From JAPKZH01 sp963715635 (GTDB lineage: Bacteria > Acidobacteriota > Aminicenantia > Aminicenantales > UBA4085): a stretch of DNA of 64,000 bases. Both the position numbers and the translations under genes were made by a program. Of the stretch, positions 35,422 through 44,790 are shown one piece after another. Numbering within the stretch: position 1 is the first letter of the stretch; every line of letters starts with the position of its first letter. The notes under the pieces are model-generated. The model was not told the origin of the DNA. It worked only from the letters and a program-made list of their open reading frames with translations, and made no database searches. The stretch lies in NCBI GenBank assembly GCA_963715635.1, contig OY970261.1, positions 2,976,001 through 3,040,000 on the forward strand, written 5' to 3'.

Positions 35422-36606
35422 TTGAAGAAAGTATTGATTGGGCTCGTTGTCGTTTTGGTGGTGATCGGGGCAATCATCCTTTTCGTTTTCTACCTGACAA
35501 GCGGCTTGACTCAATCAGCGGATCGGTTTTTCACACTGGTGCGCGAAGGAAAAACTAAGGACGCTTACTTATCAGCCAGCCGCGAGTTTCAAGCGTCAGC
35601 ACCCGAAGAGGACTTCGTGGCTTTCTTAAAAAAATCCACAATCGCCGATTACGAAAGTGCGACCTGGAGCTCCCGGTCCGTCGCCAATAAAATCGGCGAG
35701 CTGGAAGGATCGATCAAGACCCGGGCCGGGGGCGTCATTCCGATCAAGCTCCGGCTGATCAAAGAGGATGGCAAATGGAAGATTCGTGCTATAGAAAAGG
35801 CGGCTGCCGGTTTGGTCAAGACATCGGCTGAGCCAACCGTGCCCGCCGAGGATGATCTGAAGGCCATGACAAGCCGCTCCGTGCTGCTTTTGGCCCGAGC
35901 CATCAACAGCAAGGACTTCTCGGAATTCTACAATGCAACGGCCAAAGTCTGGCAAAGCCAAACCACCCCAGAAGCTTTGAAGGAGAACTTCATAAAATAC
36001 ATCGAGCAAAATATCGATTTGACGATTGTTGAGGCTCATTCTCCAGAATTCATCGAGAAACCTTCTATTGATGAGAGCGGGAGGCTAATTTTAAAGGGCT
36101 ATTATCCGACTCAACCTTCTCGGCTGAGCTTCACTATCAAATTTATTCGCCAGGAATCGGAGTGGAAGCTGGTTGGTATTTATGTCTCCTTGGAAGAAGC
36201 GCCCGGCAGCTCGTCATCGGCGGCAAGCAAGAAGGAAATTCCGTCCGAGGACCAACTGGTTGCCCTAACGAATCGCTCTATGATGCTTCTCGCTCAGGCC
36301 GTCAGCCGGGACGATTTCTCTGATTTTTACGGGTCGATCGCAACGCTGTGGCAGCAACAAATAACTAAGGACAAGCTGCGAGAGCAAATGGTAAGCTTCA
36401 TCGAAAAGAAGATACCCCTGACAATCATCGAAGGCGTCTCTCCGGTCTTTTCGGAAAAACCCAATTTCGATAAAGACGGCGTGCTCATCGTAAACGGCCA
36501 GTATCCGACAAAGCCTTATCTGGTCGAATTCAAGCTGGAATTTGTAAATGAAGAGTCGCAGTGGAGGCTTCTCGGCTTTAACGTCACCACTCGGGACCAG
36601 AAATAA
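35422..36606 (+). CDS. Membrane-anchored protein with two tandem DUF4864-like repeats
   Basis: About 394 residues, function unknown. Start TTG at 35422, chosen because AAAGGAGG ends four bases before it and because it gives a clean N-terminal anchor (KKVLIGLVVVLVVIGAII). A first alpha+beta unit (ADRFFTLVREGKTKDAYLSA, LRLIKEDGKWKIRAIE) is followed by two copies, about 120 residues each, of one domain: SRSVLLLARAINSKDFSEFY with WQSQTTPEALKENF, and NRSMMLLAQAVSRDDFSDFY with WQQQITKDKLREQM. Each ends with a strand like KFIRQESEWKLVGI or EFVNEESQWRLLGF. The repeats resemble small NTF2-like/DUF4864 cone domains. Not obviously linked to its neighbours. Confidence 0.7.
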   Translation: MKKVLIGLVVVLVVIGAIILFVFYLTSGLTQSADRFFTLVREGKTKDAYLSASREFQASAPEEDFVAFLKKSTIADYESATWSSRSVANKIGELEGSIKTRAGGVIPIKLRLIKEDGKWKIRAIEKAAAGLVKTSAEPTVPAEDDLKAMTSRSVLLLARAINSKDFSEFYNATAKVWQSQTTPEALKENFIKYIEQNIDLTIVEAHSPEFIEKPSIDESGRLILKGYYPTQPSRLSFTIKFIRQESEWKLVGIYVSLEEAPGSSSSAASKKEIPSEDQLVALTNRSMMLLAQAVSRDDFSDFYGSIATLWQQQITKDKLREQMVSFIEKKIPLTIIEGVSPVFSEKPNFDKDGVLIVNGQYPTKPYLVEFKLEFVNEESQWRLLGFNVTTRDQK

Positions 36607-36634
36607 GAAAAGGGAATTTTCCGGCTCAGCCGCC

Positions 36635-36663
36635 TTGACTTCGACTTTGGTTAAAATTATTAT
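36635..36663 (+). promoter_or_regulatory. Candidate promoter of the TPR protein
   Basis: TTGACT at 36635-36640 and TATTAT at 36658-36663 with a 17-base spacer, 48 bases before the GTG start at 36712. Good consensus fit; no experimental support. Confidence 0.5.
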
Positions 36664-36711
36664 CTTTTGCCTAATCAGAAGCCAGGATCATTTGCCTTAA
36701 AGGACAATATC

Positions 36712-37818
36712 GTGCTAGAGAAAATAAAAAGATTTCCGCTCAATATCCCTTTATGCCTTGTTGTCTTGGCCGTCTTATCGGCGATGGCGGCTGAGACCGT
36801 TTCGGCCGCCGACGACAAATCCCCCGAGGCGCTAATCAAAGCGGAGCATTGGAAAAGGGCTCGTGATATTGTCGAGCCGCGGTTGAAGGCCGATCCCAAC
36901 GATCTTCAGGCTCTCTATATCATGGCGCGATTCAAGGAGACCGCCGGAGACTACGAAGGGGCTCTGGCCTTGACTGAAAAATTGCTCGTCCTGAATCCCA
37001 AGAATGCCGACTACCACTGTTTGCTGGCGTTTGTATACGGGAGGCAAGCTGTTAGGGCTGGCATTCTCCGCAAGCTCGGCTTGGCCCGACGCATCAAGAG
37101 AGAGGCCGAGACGGCCCTTCAGCTCAATCCAAATCATGTGGAGGGCCGCCTTATCCTAATCGAATACTACCGCTTAGCACCGGGAATCGTCGGCGGCGAC
37201 AAGAACAAGGCGCGGGCCCTGGCCGGGGAGGTGGTGAAGCTGGACCCGGTGCGCGGCTATATAGCGCAGGCCGCAATCGCCCATCAGGAAGAAAAAAACG
37301 ACCGCATGGAAGAAATGTACAAGAAGGCCGTCGAAGCGGACCCGCAATCCTACCACGCCATGATCACGTTGGCCCGTTCCCATTCCTATGGACCGCAGGG
37401 CAATGTCGAGCTCGTGCAGAAATATGCGTCGGAAGCTCTGAAGCTCGACCCGGGCCGCATCGCCGCGTACAGCTTACTCGCCCAGAGCTATGCCCGTCAG
37501 GCCCGCTGGCAGGAGCTTGATGATATTCTCGACCAGGCCGAGAAGAACGTCCCGGACAACTTGAATCCGTATTTTCAGGCCGGGCGCGTCGTCTTCCAGC
37601 AGGGCAAGGACTTTGCCCGGGCTGAACGCTATTTCCGTAAATACCTCACCCAGGATCCGGAGCCGTCGTCCGCCCCGCACGCGCAGGTTTATTGGAGGCT
37701 GGGGCAGACACTGGAAAAACTCAATCGCAAAGCCGAGGCCGTGGAAGCCATCAAAACCGCCCTGAACCTCGATCCCAACCTAGAAGGCGCAAAAAAAGAC
37801 CTGAAGCGTCTCCGCTGA
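36712..37818 (+). CDS. Exported TPR-repeat protein
   Basis: About 368 residues. I start it at GTG 36712, following AAAGGA; this gives a signal peptide (KIKRFPLNIPLCLVVLAVLS, cleavage near ETVSA). TPR units run through the whole mature protein (DPNDLQALYIMARFKETAGDY, in part; NPKNADYHCLLAFVYGRQ; DPGRIAAYSLLAQSYARQ; DPNLEGAKKDLKRLR). One stretch (LAPGIVGGDKNKARALAGEV) matches a motif seen in periplasmic TPR proteins of this group. Likely a protein-interaction scaffold in the periplasm. It precedes the kinase gene by 140 bases. Confidence 0.8.
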   Translation: MLEKIKRFPLNIPLCLVVLAVLSAMAAETVSAADDKSPEALIKAEHWKRARDIVEPRLKADPNDLQALYIMARFKETAGDYEGALALTEKLLVLNPKNADYHCLLAFVYGRQAVRAGILRKLGLARRIKREAETALQLNPNHVEGRLILIEYYRLAPGIVGGDKNKARALAGEVVKLDPVRGYIAQAAIAHQEEKNDRMEEMYKKAVEADPQSYHAMITLARSHSYGPQGNVELVQKYASEALKLDPGRIAAYSLLAQSYARQARWQELDDILDQAEKNVPDNLNPYFQAGRVVFQQGKDFARAERYFRKYLTQDPEPSSAPHAQVYWRLGQTLEKLNRKAEAVEAIKTALNLDPNLEGAKKDLKRLR

Positions 37819-37896
37819 ACACCCGGCGATGGCCCCGCTCGTCGGCAAGTACAGGGGCGATGACGGTACATCGGTTATTCTCAACCTTCCCTCAAC

Positions 37897-37925
37897 TTGA
37901 CTTGGAATCATAGGACGACTAAGCT
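37897..37925 (+). promoter_or_regulatory. Weak promoter candidate before the kinase gene
   Basis: TTGACT at 37897-37902 and TAAGCT at 37920-37925, 17 bases apart, 33 bases before the kinase ATG. The -10 is a poor match. Confidence 0.3.
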
Positions 37926-37958
37926 TATTCCTTAGAACGCGATCGGAAAATCCAGGCG

Positions 37959-40445
37959 ATGAATTGCCCAAGATGCGGGTTTGAGAATGCTCGCGGCCTT
38001 ACCTATTGCGGCCGATGCGGAACCCGCTTGGAGGAGGCGAAGGACACCGCTCCCTCCCCAACCTTGACGATTGAGTACCCTAAAAAAATTATTGCCAAGG
38101 GCAGCCTCCTTGCCGGGCGTTTCGAGGTTCTTGAGGAAATCGGGACCGGCGGAATGGGCACTGTTTACAGGGTCATCGACCGGAAAATCAATGAGGAAAT
38201 GGCCCTCAAGGTCCTGAGGCCCGAAATCGCTCCCAATACAACGGCCGTCGAGCGTTTCAAAAACGAGCTCAAATTGGCCCGCAGGATCAGCCACGAAAAT
38301 GTCTGCCGGCTGTACGACCTCCATGAAGAAGCCGGAACCCTCTTCATCACCATGGAATACGTTCCCGGCGAGGACCTGGGAACGCTTCTCCGCCGCGAAG
38401 GCCGACTCCCGCCCGAAATAACTTGCTCTTTAGCCATGCAAATCGCCGAGGGACTAGCTCAGGCTCACCGGCTGGGCGTTATCCACAGGGACCTTAAGCC
38501 GCATAATATCAGGATCGACCTCAAGGGAAGCATCCGGATCATGGATTTCGGAATCGCCCGCGAGGCCGCCGGCCCCGACTTGACCGCATCGGGAATGATG
38601 ATCGGAACGCCGTATTACATGTCTCCGGAGCAAGCAGCCGGGGAAAGCGCAGATCAGCGCACGGATATCTATGCTTTAGGTGCAATCCTCTATGAAATGG
38701 TCACCGGACAACCGCCGTTCCAAGGAGAAAGCGGGCTCAGCGTAGCCCTGAAACACAGGACTGAACCTCCCAGGCATCCCCGCGAGCTCAATACCCAGAT
38801 TCCGGAAAAGCTCGACCGGCTGATCATCAAATGCCTGGCCAAAAGGAAAGAAGAACGCTGCCAGAACGCCGAGGAATTGCTGGCCGAACTGACCCCCTTC
38901 GCCAAGGGAGAGGTTCCGATCACGGCAGAAGTTCCCGGTAAAAAGACGGCGACAATGTCTCCTGGCGAGCGGGAGTGTATCTCTTCCATCGCCGTTTTAC
39001 CGTTCAAGGACATGAGTCCACAGCACGACCAGGATTTCCTCTGCGAAGGCCTGGCCGAGGAACTGATCAACGCCCTTGCCCAGGTCAAGGGCCTGAAGGT
39101 CGCTGCCCGCACCTCCGCCTTCTCCTTCAAGGGAAAAGACGTGGATATCCGCGAGATCGGAAGACAATTGAACGTCGGCTCCATTCTCGAGGGGAGTGTC
39201 CAGAAATCGGGGACGCATCTTCGAGTGACCACCCAGCTCGTCTGCGTTGCGGACGGTTATCATCTCTGGTCGGACCGCTTCGACCGCAATATCAAAGATG
39301 TCTTTGCTGTGCAAGACGAGATCTCGATGGCGGTCGTGGAGAAGCTGAAGGTCGAGCTCCTCGAGGGAGAAAAAGAAAGAGTCACGAGGCGTCACACCCG
39401 AGATGAGAGGGCCTACGAGCTCTATCTCAAAGGGCGATATCACTGGAACCGGCGCTCTCCAAAGGATATGATCCAGGCCGTCGACTGCTTCCAGCGGGCT
39501 ATCGACAAAGACCCGCGCTACGCCCTTCCCTATGTCGGGATAGCCGATGTCTTCAACATGCTGGCGGAATTCGGCTTTATCCCTCCCCGGGAAGGGTATT
39601 TGAAATCCAGGGAATTGCTCAAGCGTGCCCTGGAGATCGATGATTCGCTGAGCGATCTCTATTATTCTCTGGGCCTTATTACTTATTGTTATGAATGGGA
39701 TTTGCCGGCCGCTGAGCGCCTCGCCCGCCGGAGCATCGAACTCAACCCGCAGAGCGTATGGGCCCACGCCTGGCACGCGGAAATCCTGGGGACCTGGGGA
39801 CGGGCGGAGGAAGCTTTGGAAGAGGCAAAAATAGCCCTCGAATTGGACCCACTATCGCCTATGAACCACGCCCTTTACGGCATCATCCTGGGGGGATTGG
39901 GACGGGAGCAAGAAAGCCGCGATAAAATGCTTATGGCCCTGGCCATGGAGCCCGATAATCCCATGCTCAATGCCTGGCTTGGTATGACCTATCTCGACAA
40001 ACCGGCTATCCCGGAGAAGGCCATTGAATATCTGCAGAAAGCCGCTGATTTCGGCACGAGTGCTGCGTACGGATGGATGGGTGTGGCCCAGGCCATGGCC
40101 GGCCGCAAGGAAGAAGCTCTAAGGTGTCTGGAGAAGCTGAAGAGGATCGAAAAAGAGCCCTTCGTCCCTTTTGTCCTGAGACCTCTTCTCCATCTGAAAC
40201 CGGGATTGCGGCATTTCCGGACATTTAAAAAGAAGTACGTCCCATCCTACCTCAAAGCCTTTATCTACCTTGGGCTGAACAGGCAGGAGGAAGCGCTGGC
40301 TCAACTCGAAAAATCCAGCCAGGCCAGAGACTATCTCATTCCGGTATCTTTGGAGCTTTTTGAATTTTGGGACCTGCCGTGGATCGCCGAGTTTATGTCC
40401 TCGCCGAGATTCCAGGCACTCAGGGCGAAAATCAAGAGATCATAA
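37959..40445 (+). CDS. Ser/Thr protein kinase with zinc ribbon, TolB-like domain and TPRs
   Basis: An 828-residue cytoplasmic signalling protein. Residues 3-20 are a zinc ribbon (CPRC, CGRC). Residues about 55-315 are a Hanks-type kinase: IGTGGMGTVY, ALKVL (Lys84), VIHRDLKPHN (Asp177), MDFGIA (Asp195) and GTPYYMSPEQ; all catalytic residues are present. Residues about 340-480 are a TolB-like/adenylate-cyclase-associated domain (SIAVLPFKDMSP, EGLAEELINALAQVKGLKV, RFDRNIKDVFAVQDEI). The remainder is TPRs. No membrane helix is seen. This architecture is frequent in Acidobacteria. The ligand and substrates are unknown. The ATG has no clear ribosome binding site. Confidence 0.92.
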   Translation: MNCPRCGFENARGLTYCGRCGTRLEEAKDTAPSPTLTIEYPKKIIAKGSLLAGRFEVLEEIGTGGMGTVYRVIDRKINEEMALKVLRPEIAPNTTAVERFKNELKLARRISHENVCRLYDLHEEAGTLFITMEYVPGEDLGTLLRREGRLPPEITCSLAMQIAEGLAQAHRLGVIHRDLKPHNIRIDLKGSIRIMDFGIAREAAGPDLTASGMMIGTPYYMSPEQAAGESADQRTDIYALGAILYEMVTGQPPFQGESGLSVALKHRTEPPRHPRELNTQIPEKLDRLIIKCLAKRKEERCQNAEELLAELTPFAKGEVPITAEVPGKKTATMSPGERECISSIAVLPFKDMSPQHDQDFLCEGLAEELINALAQVKGLKVAARTSAFSFKGKDVDIREIGRQLNVGSILEGSVQKSGTHLRVTTQLVCVADGYHLWSDRFDRNIKDVFAVQDEISMAVVEKLKVELLEGEKERVTRRHTRDERAYELYLKGRYHWNRRSPKDMIQAVDCFQRAIDKDPRYALPYVGIADVFNMLAEFGFIPPREGYLKSRELLKRALEIDDSLSDLYYSLGLITYCYEWDLPAAERLARRSIELNPQSVWAHAWHAEILGTWGRAEEALEEAKIALELDPLSPMNHALYGIILGGLGREQESRDKMLMALAMEPDNPMLNAWLGMTYLDKPAIPEKAIEYLQKAADFGTSAAYGWMGVAQAMAGRKEEALRCLEKLKRIEKEPFVPFVLRPLLHLKPGLRHFRTFKKKYVPSYLKAFIYLGLNRQEEALAQLEKSSQARDYLIPVSLELFEFWDLPWIAEFMSSPRFQALRAKIKRS

Positions 40446-40499
40446 ATAACAAATCGCCCGGATGTAAGAAGAAATCCGTATAAACCCGCGTATAAACCC

Positions 40500-40565
40500 G
40501 GGGTCAAACCTACTCGTTACGCATGTTCCCCTGGAAAAAGACGCGTAACGAGTAGGTTTGACCCC
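40500..40565. repeat. 66-bp palindromic element, copy 3
   Basis: Perfect 23-base arms (begins GGGGTCAAACCTACTC, ends AGTAGGTTTGACCCC), loop core CCCTGG. It lies between converging genes, the kinase (ends 40445) and the M14 peptidase (ends 40582 on the minus strand), 16 bases from the latter's stop. It is preceded by a short direct repeat, TATAAACCCG, at 40479-40499. Confidence 0.92.
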
Positions 40566-40581
40566 GAGGATCTTGCGCAGA

Positions 40582-43227
40582 TTAATAAAACATCGCATTC
40601 AACAGCAGCTTGAAGGTGCCGTAGGGCTGGGCCCGGTTCTGAACGCCGAAGCCGAGCAGGACGACCTTCCCTTTATCCAAAGAGAACGCTGCCGCAGCGA
40701 CCTTGTTGCGCAGGTATTTCTCGCCCTTAAGGTAACCGCTGATGAGCAGCGTGTCATCCGGATAGGAAGCAATGATCTCGCCGCCCTTCTCCGCCCCGCC
40801 TCCCGGGTAGACCTGAAAGGCCGGGCTGTTGTTGAACATACCCGCACCCTGCTCCGGCATGCCGTAAGCAACCGGATGTTTTGAGTTGAAAGTCATGCGC
40901 AGGATAGACCCCGGGCAAACGAATTCCGGCGCCCCGCCCGGCGCCCCGCCGCCCGGAGCGGACCGCACGCTCCTCAGCGCATCGCCGGTCGGAAGGCCCA
41001 GCTTATCGATCGCGAATTGGCAGCCCGAATTGAGCGCGACGAGTGTTCCGCCCTCCCTGACGAATTGCGCGATGTTGAGGACGCCCCCGTCCCCGATCCC
41101 TCCCACATATTCGGGGGGCATGGTCCCCAGGGCATAGCCGTTGACGATGGCGTCGGTGGACATCGCGGAAATGATAAGTACGTCAAATTTATCCCGAAGC
41201 GAGCCGGCCTTCATCTCGGCGTTCCCGACATTAACATACGGAAATTCAAACTGCTCAAGGATCCAACGCGTCCATCCCTCGTCCGCGCTGGCGCGCCAGG
41301 GTTTGTAGAGGGCAATCCGGGGCGATTTGACACGAACCATGTTCGCCGAGGCGGGCGGATCTCCCACCCCGATTTCAAGGGACAGGTCCTTCGCCAGCCC
41401 GGCTAAGAATTCTCGGCCGGCGCTTGATCCGCGAACGACGAATGTCCCTGCGGGCAAGGATTTTCCGCCGACAGAAAACGCTTCCCGCGCCCTCGTCACC
41501 TCGCCGCCTTTATTCAGGATCCGGTTGACGGCGGTGAAGCTGTTATTCATTTTTGGCGAGATTAAATATGAGCCGCCCGATCCGGCCGCCACCGCCCCCG
41601 GGAGGTCGCCCTTCTCTATCTCGATCAAGGAAGCCTTGAGCGGTGTATCAACTCTCGCCACCTTGACCCCCATCTGGTACGGCAAAGACCACCCGGCCAA
41701 ATCGTACGGGGGCAAGTACGCATCCCGCAGATTCTGCGGGGAGACGATCCCCTGCCACAAGTCCGGATACTTCGTCAGGTCGGGATACTGCTGCTCTTCA
41801 AAAACGGCCTTGACGAACAGGGCGAACGGCTGACTCATGGGGATGACCCAAGCCCCGGCCGGATAAGAAACGCCATCGGCGACAAACTCCTTTTCCGCTC
41901 GATAGACCTTGATCCCCTGTATCAACATCTTATCAACCAGGAGCGCCGCCGTCGGGCCGTCCCATTGCTCGCGCGGAATGATCCAGGCGTAGGGCGGCTC
42001 TTTGGCGAAGCGCGCCGCGGTGTCCTTACCCATCTTGTATTTCGCGTAAAGAAACTGCTCGCGGTAGATGGCCGCCGTATGTAGGACGGCCTTCGATCCC
42101 GTCAGGCAGTATTCCACCGCGTCCCGCAGCCGCCACCAGCCCCCCTTCCACGGGCTGGGATAGAACACGGACAACGTGAGGTCGCGGTAATCCTCGGGGA
42201 AATCCCGGATCGTGTAGAAGCGCGGCGTGGCGTAAGCATAAAGGGCGGTCTCGGTCATGATGGAGATGATGTGGAAAAAATCGCCGAACGAATCCTCGTA
42301 CCCCGGGTAGATAAAATCAAACGTGAACCGGGAAATGGCGCCGTCCTTGCCCTCGCGGTCGAAGGCATATCCCATGGCGCTGCCGATAAGGTTCTTGCCC
42401 CGGATGAACAGCGGATGGAGGTTGGGATTCGTCGGCTCGGCAGCCGGCGGGATCCAGATTCGGGCCGGAAAGGGCGCGGTCTGGTGATGGTCATAGAGGA
42501 CCACCGGACTCCAGACACGGTTAAGCAGCTTAGTAATATTTTGCGTTTCAACGAGGTTGTTCATGAACGAATCACGGTTGTCGTCGTGTCCGGCGTATCG
42601 GTTATAGAGGTACGGCATTGGCGCTGTCTCAAACGGAGTGCCGATGTTCTTTTGATACCAATCGGCGATCATTTCCATCCCGTCCGGATTGGCGAAAACG
42701 AGGAGGAGAATCGTATTGTCCCGGACGAGCTTTGTCTCGGCGTCCTCGGCCGTGATGAGGTCGTAAGCGAGCTGCAGGGCGTGCTGGGCGGGCGCGCATT
42801 ACGAAGCGTGGATGCCAACGTCAATCCAGACGACGGCCTTGCCTTCGGCCGCGAGATTGCGCGCCTGGTCGTCGGTCAGGCCCTCTACCAGGGCCAACTT
42901 CCGGGAGATGTCGCGGTAGCGTTCGAGGTTTTTCATGGTGTCATCGGAAGCGATGACAGCGTAGATCATGGACCGGCCCATGCCCGTCTTCCCCATCTCA
43001 AAGACCTTGAGCCTCGGTGATTCCTTCTCCAGGAGTCGGAAATATCCGACGGCCTGCGCGTAGCTCGCCAGGTGATAGTCCGCGCCTGCGCGGAATCCGA
43101 GGAATTTCTCGGGGGGCGTGACATCCGCGAACGCCATCGCGGCAAATAGGAACGAAAAAACACCGGCCGCGATCCCGGCGGCCAATTTTGAATTAGCCCG
43201 CATTGTTCGCATTGATCTTCTTATCAT
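40582..43227 (-). pseudogene. M14 zinc carboxypeptidase family protein with in-frame TAA at the zinc site
   Basis: An exported M14 peptidase of about 880 codons. ATG at 43227 follows AAAGGAA and opens a signal peptide (KLAAGIAAGVFSFLFAAMAF). Conserved start: YHLASYAQAVGYFRLLEKES, MGRSMIYAVIAS and AVVWIDVGIHAS. Codon 143 is TAA (42801-42799), in the position of the zinc-ligand Glu of the HxxE motif (HAS-stop-CAPAQ). The same frame then continues, ALQLAYDLITAEDAETKLV, LLLVFANPDGMEMIADWY, and runs intact to 40582. GAA to TAA is the simplest lesion. Restart at ATG 42678 would give a long protein lacking the first zinc motif. The C-terminal third is a glutamine-amidotransferase-like region. Confidence 0.78.
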
Positions 43228-43360
43228 TGGAATTCCTTTGTGCCGCCATACAATTCCCCTATCCTTCTCGCACGAAATCCATCCTGCCGACCACCTCAAA
43301 AATATATCCCCGGGCGGCGAGGGATGTCTACGTGAATAACGAATCCGAGATCAAAATCCG

Positions 43361-44554
43361 TTATAGTTTTGCCAGGGCAGCCTGGAGATCGGCCCGTAAA
43401 TCCTCTACATCTTCAATCCCGACGGCATAGCGAATCAAGCCTTCCGGGATTCCTGCCACAGCGCGTTCTTCGTCTGACAGTTCGACATGGCTGGTCACGG
43501 CCGGCGGACCGACCACGGTTTCAACCTGGCCAAGATTGGCCGCCATATAGGCATATTTGAGTTGAGGCAGAAAGCGTTTGACTGCGGCAAAACCGCCTTT
43601 TAATTCGAAGCTGAGGACTCCCCCAAACCCTCTCATTTGCTTTTTAGCAATTTCGTGGCCCGGGTGACTGGGGAGCCCTGGGTAAAAGACGCGGGCCACT
43701 TCGGATTGCTTTTCCAAAAATTGAGCCAAGGTCAGCGCATTTTCATTCTGGCGCTGGACACGCAAGCCCAGCGTTTTTAAACTGCGCAACAGCAAAAAAG
43801 CAGAATGAGCAGACAAGGAAGGACCTGTCAGCTCCCGGTAACGAAAAATTTTGTCAACCAAATCCTTGCCGCCGCAGACCACACCGCCCAGAACATCACC
43901 CAGTCCGCATAGATACTTCGTGGCGCTGTGAATCACCAGGTCGGCGCCCAGCGCAATCGGTGATTGGTTGATCGGAGTGGCGAAAGTGTTGTCAATCACG
44001 GCGATGGCACCTTTTTTGTGAGCTCGAGAAATCAGACGTTCCAGGTCCACCACTTTAAGAGTCGGATTGGTTGGACTCTCCAAAAACAAGAGGTGGCACC
44101 CCCTGTCAATCCTGGCCTCAATGGCCTCGGTATCTTCGGTATTCAGAACATGACAGTGGATGCCGAAGCGCGGCAAAATCTGCGTAAAATGGAGATAGGT
44201 CGCTCCATAGGCGTCTTTAACGGTCACCGCATGATGATCGGGGCTTAAAAGAGCGAACAACGTGGTGCTGATGGCAGCCATCCCGGTGGCAAAGCTGGTG
44301 GAACTTTCGGCCCCTTCCAGGGCAGCCACTTTTTCTTCGAATAAATCCGTGGTGGGATTCCTATTCCGGCTATAGATATACCCGGGCTTTTCCTTTAAGG
44401 CCACCGAACGCCAGGTATCCAGGTCGTTATAGCCAAAGGCTGCGTTTTCAATGAGAGGTGGGACAATCGAACCGGTGGCCGGGTCAAGGCGGCTGCAGAG
44501 GTGAACAGACCGGGTGGAAGGTCCTTCCTTGGGTTCGGATTTTTTAGAATTCAT
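43361..44554 (-). CDS. Cystathionine gamma-synthase / methionine gamma-lyase family PLP enzyme
   Basis: A 397-residue Cys/Met-metabolism fold-type-I enzyme. Signatures: PLIENAAFGYNDLDTW, YIYSRNRNPTTDLFEEKVA (phosphate-binding Tyr/Arg), FATGMAAISTTLF, LFLESPTNPTLKVVD, VIDNTFATP (PLP-ring Asp) and VIHSATKYLCGLGDVLGG (PLP Lys213). Family members synthesise or cleave cystathionine, homocysteine or methionine; residues that separate synthase from lyase were not resolved. TAAGGAGATTAAGCG precedes the ATG. No SAM or T-box riboswitch was recognised in the 236-base gap upstream, which contains two copies of CTCTTTTCTTG (minus strand) of unknown meaning. Confidence 0.88.
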   Translation of the reverse strand: MNSKKSEPKEGPSTRSVHLCSRLDPATGSIVPPLIENAAFGYNDLDTWRSVALKEKPGYIYSRNRNPTTDLFEEKVAALEGAESSTSFATGMAAISTTLFALLSPDHHAVTVKDAYGATYLHFTQILPRFGIHCHVLNTEDTEAIEARIDRGCHLLFLESPTNPTLKVVDLERLISRAHKKGAIAVIDNTFATPINQSPIALGADLVIHSATKYLCGLGDVLGGVVCGGKDLVDKIFRYRELTGPSLSAHSAFLLLRSLKTLGLRVQRQNENALTLAQFLEKQSEVARVFYPGLPSHPGHEIAKKQMRGFGGVLSFELKGGFAAVKRFLPQLKYAYMAANLGQVETVVGPPAVTSHVELSDEERAVAGIPEGLIRYAVGIEDVEDLRADLQAALAKL

Positions 44555-44790
44555 CGCTTAATCTCCTTATCAGCAAGAAAAGAGAGTGTTTTTTTCTTGG
44601 CGCTACTTGGCTTCCCAATAAACTCGGAATTGATGCCGCTCAACAAGAAAAGAGGATAATACGAATAGGAATTTACTTTTCTTCTTCGCTGGCTGAATGA
44701 GCGTTCATGCACCGATTTTGACTCGTCCCATCGTTAGGGATGATAAATCGCGATGTGCCGTTGAGCAACCGATTCTGCGCCCGGCCGTTC

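Noticed and set aside
44555..44790. SAM or T-box riboswitch before the Cys/Met-metabolism gene
   Set aside because: No SAM-I/II/III or T-box core motif could be found on the minus strand; only a repeated CTCTTTTCTTG was seen.
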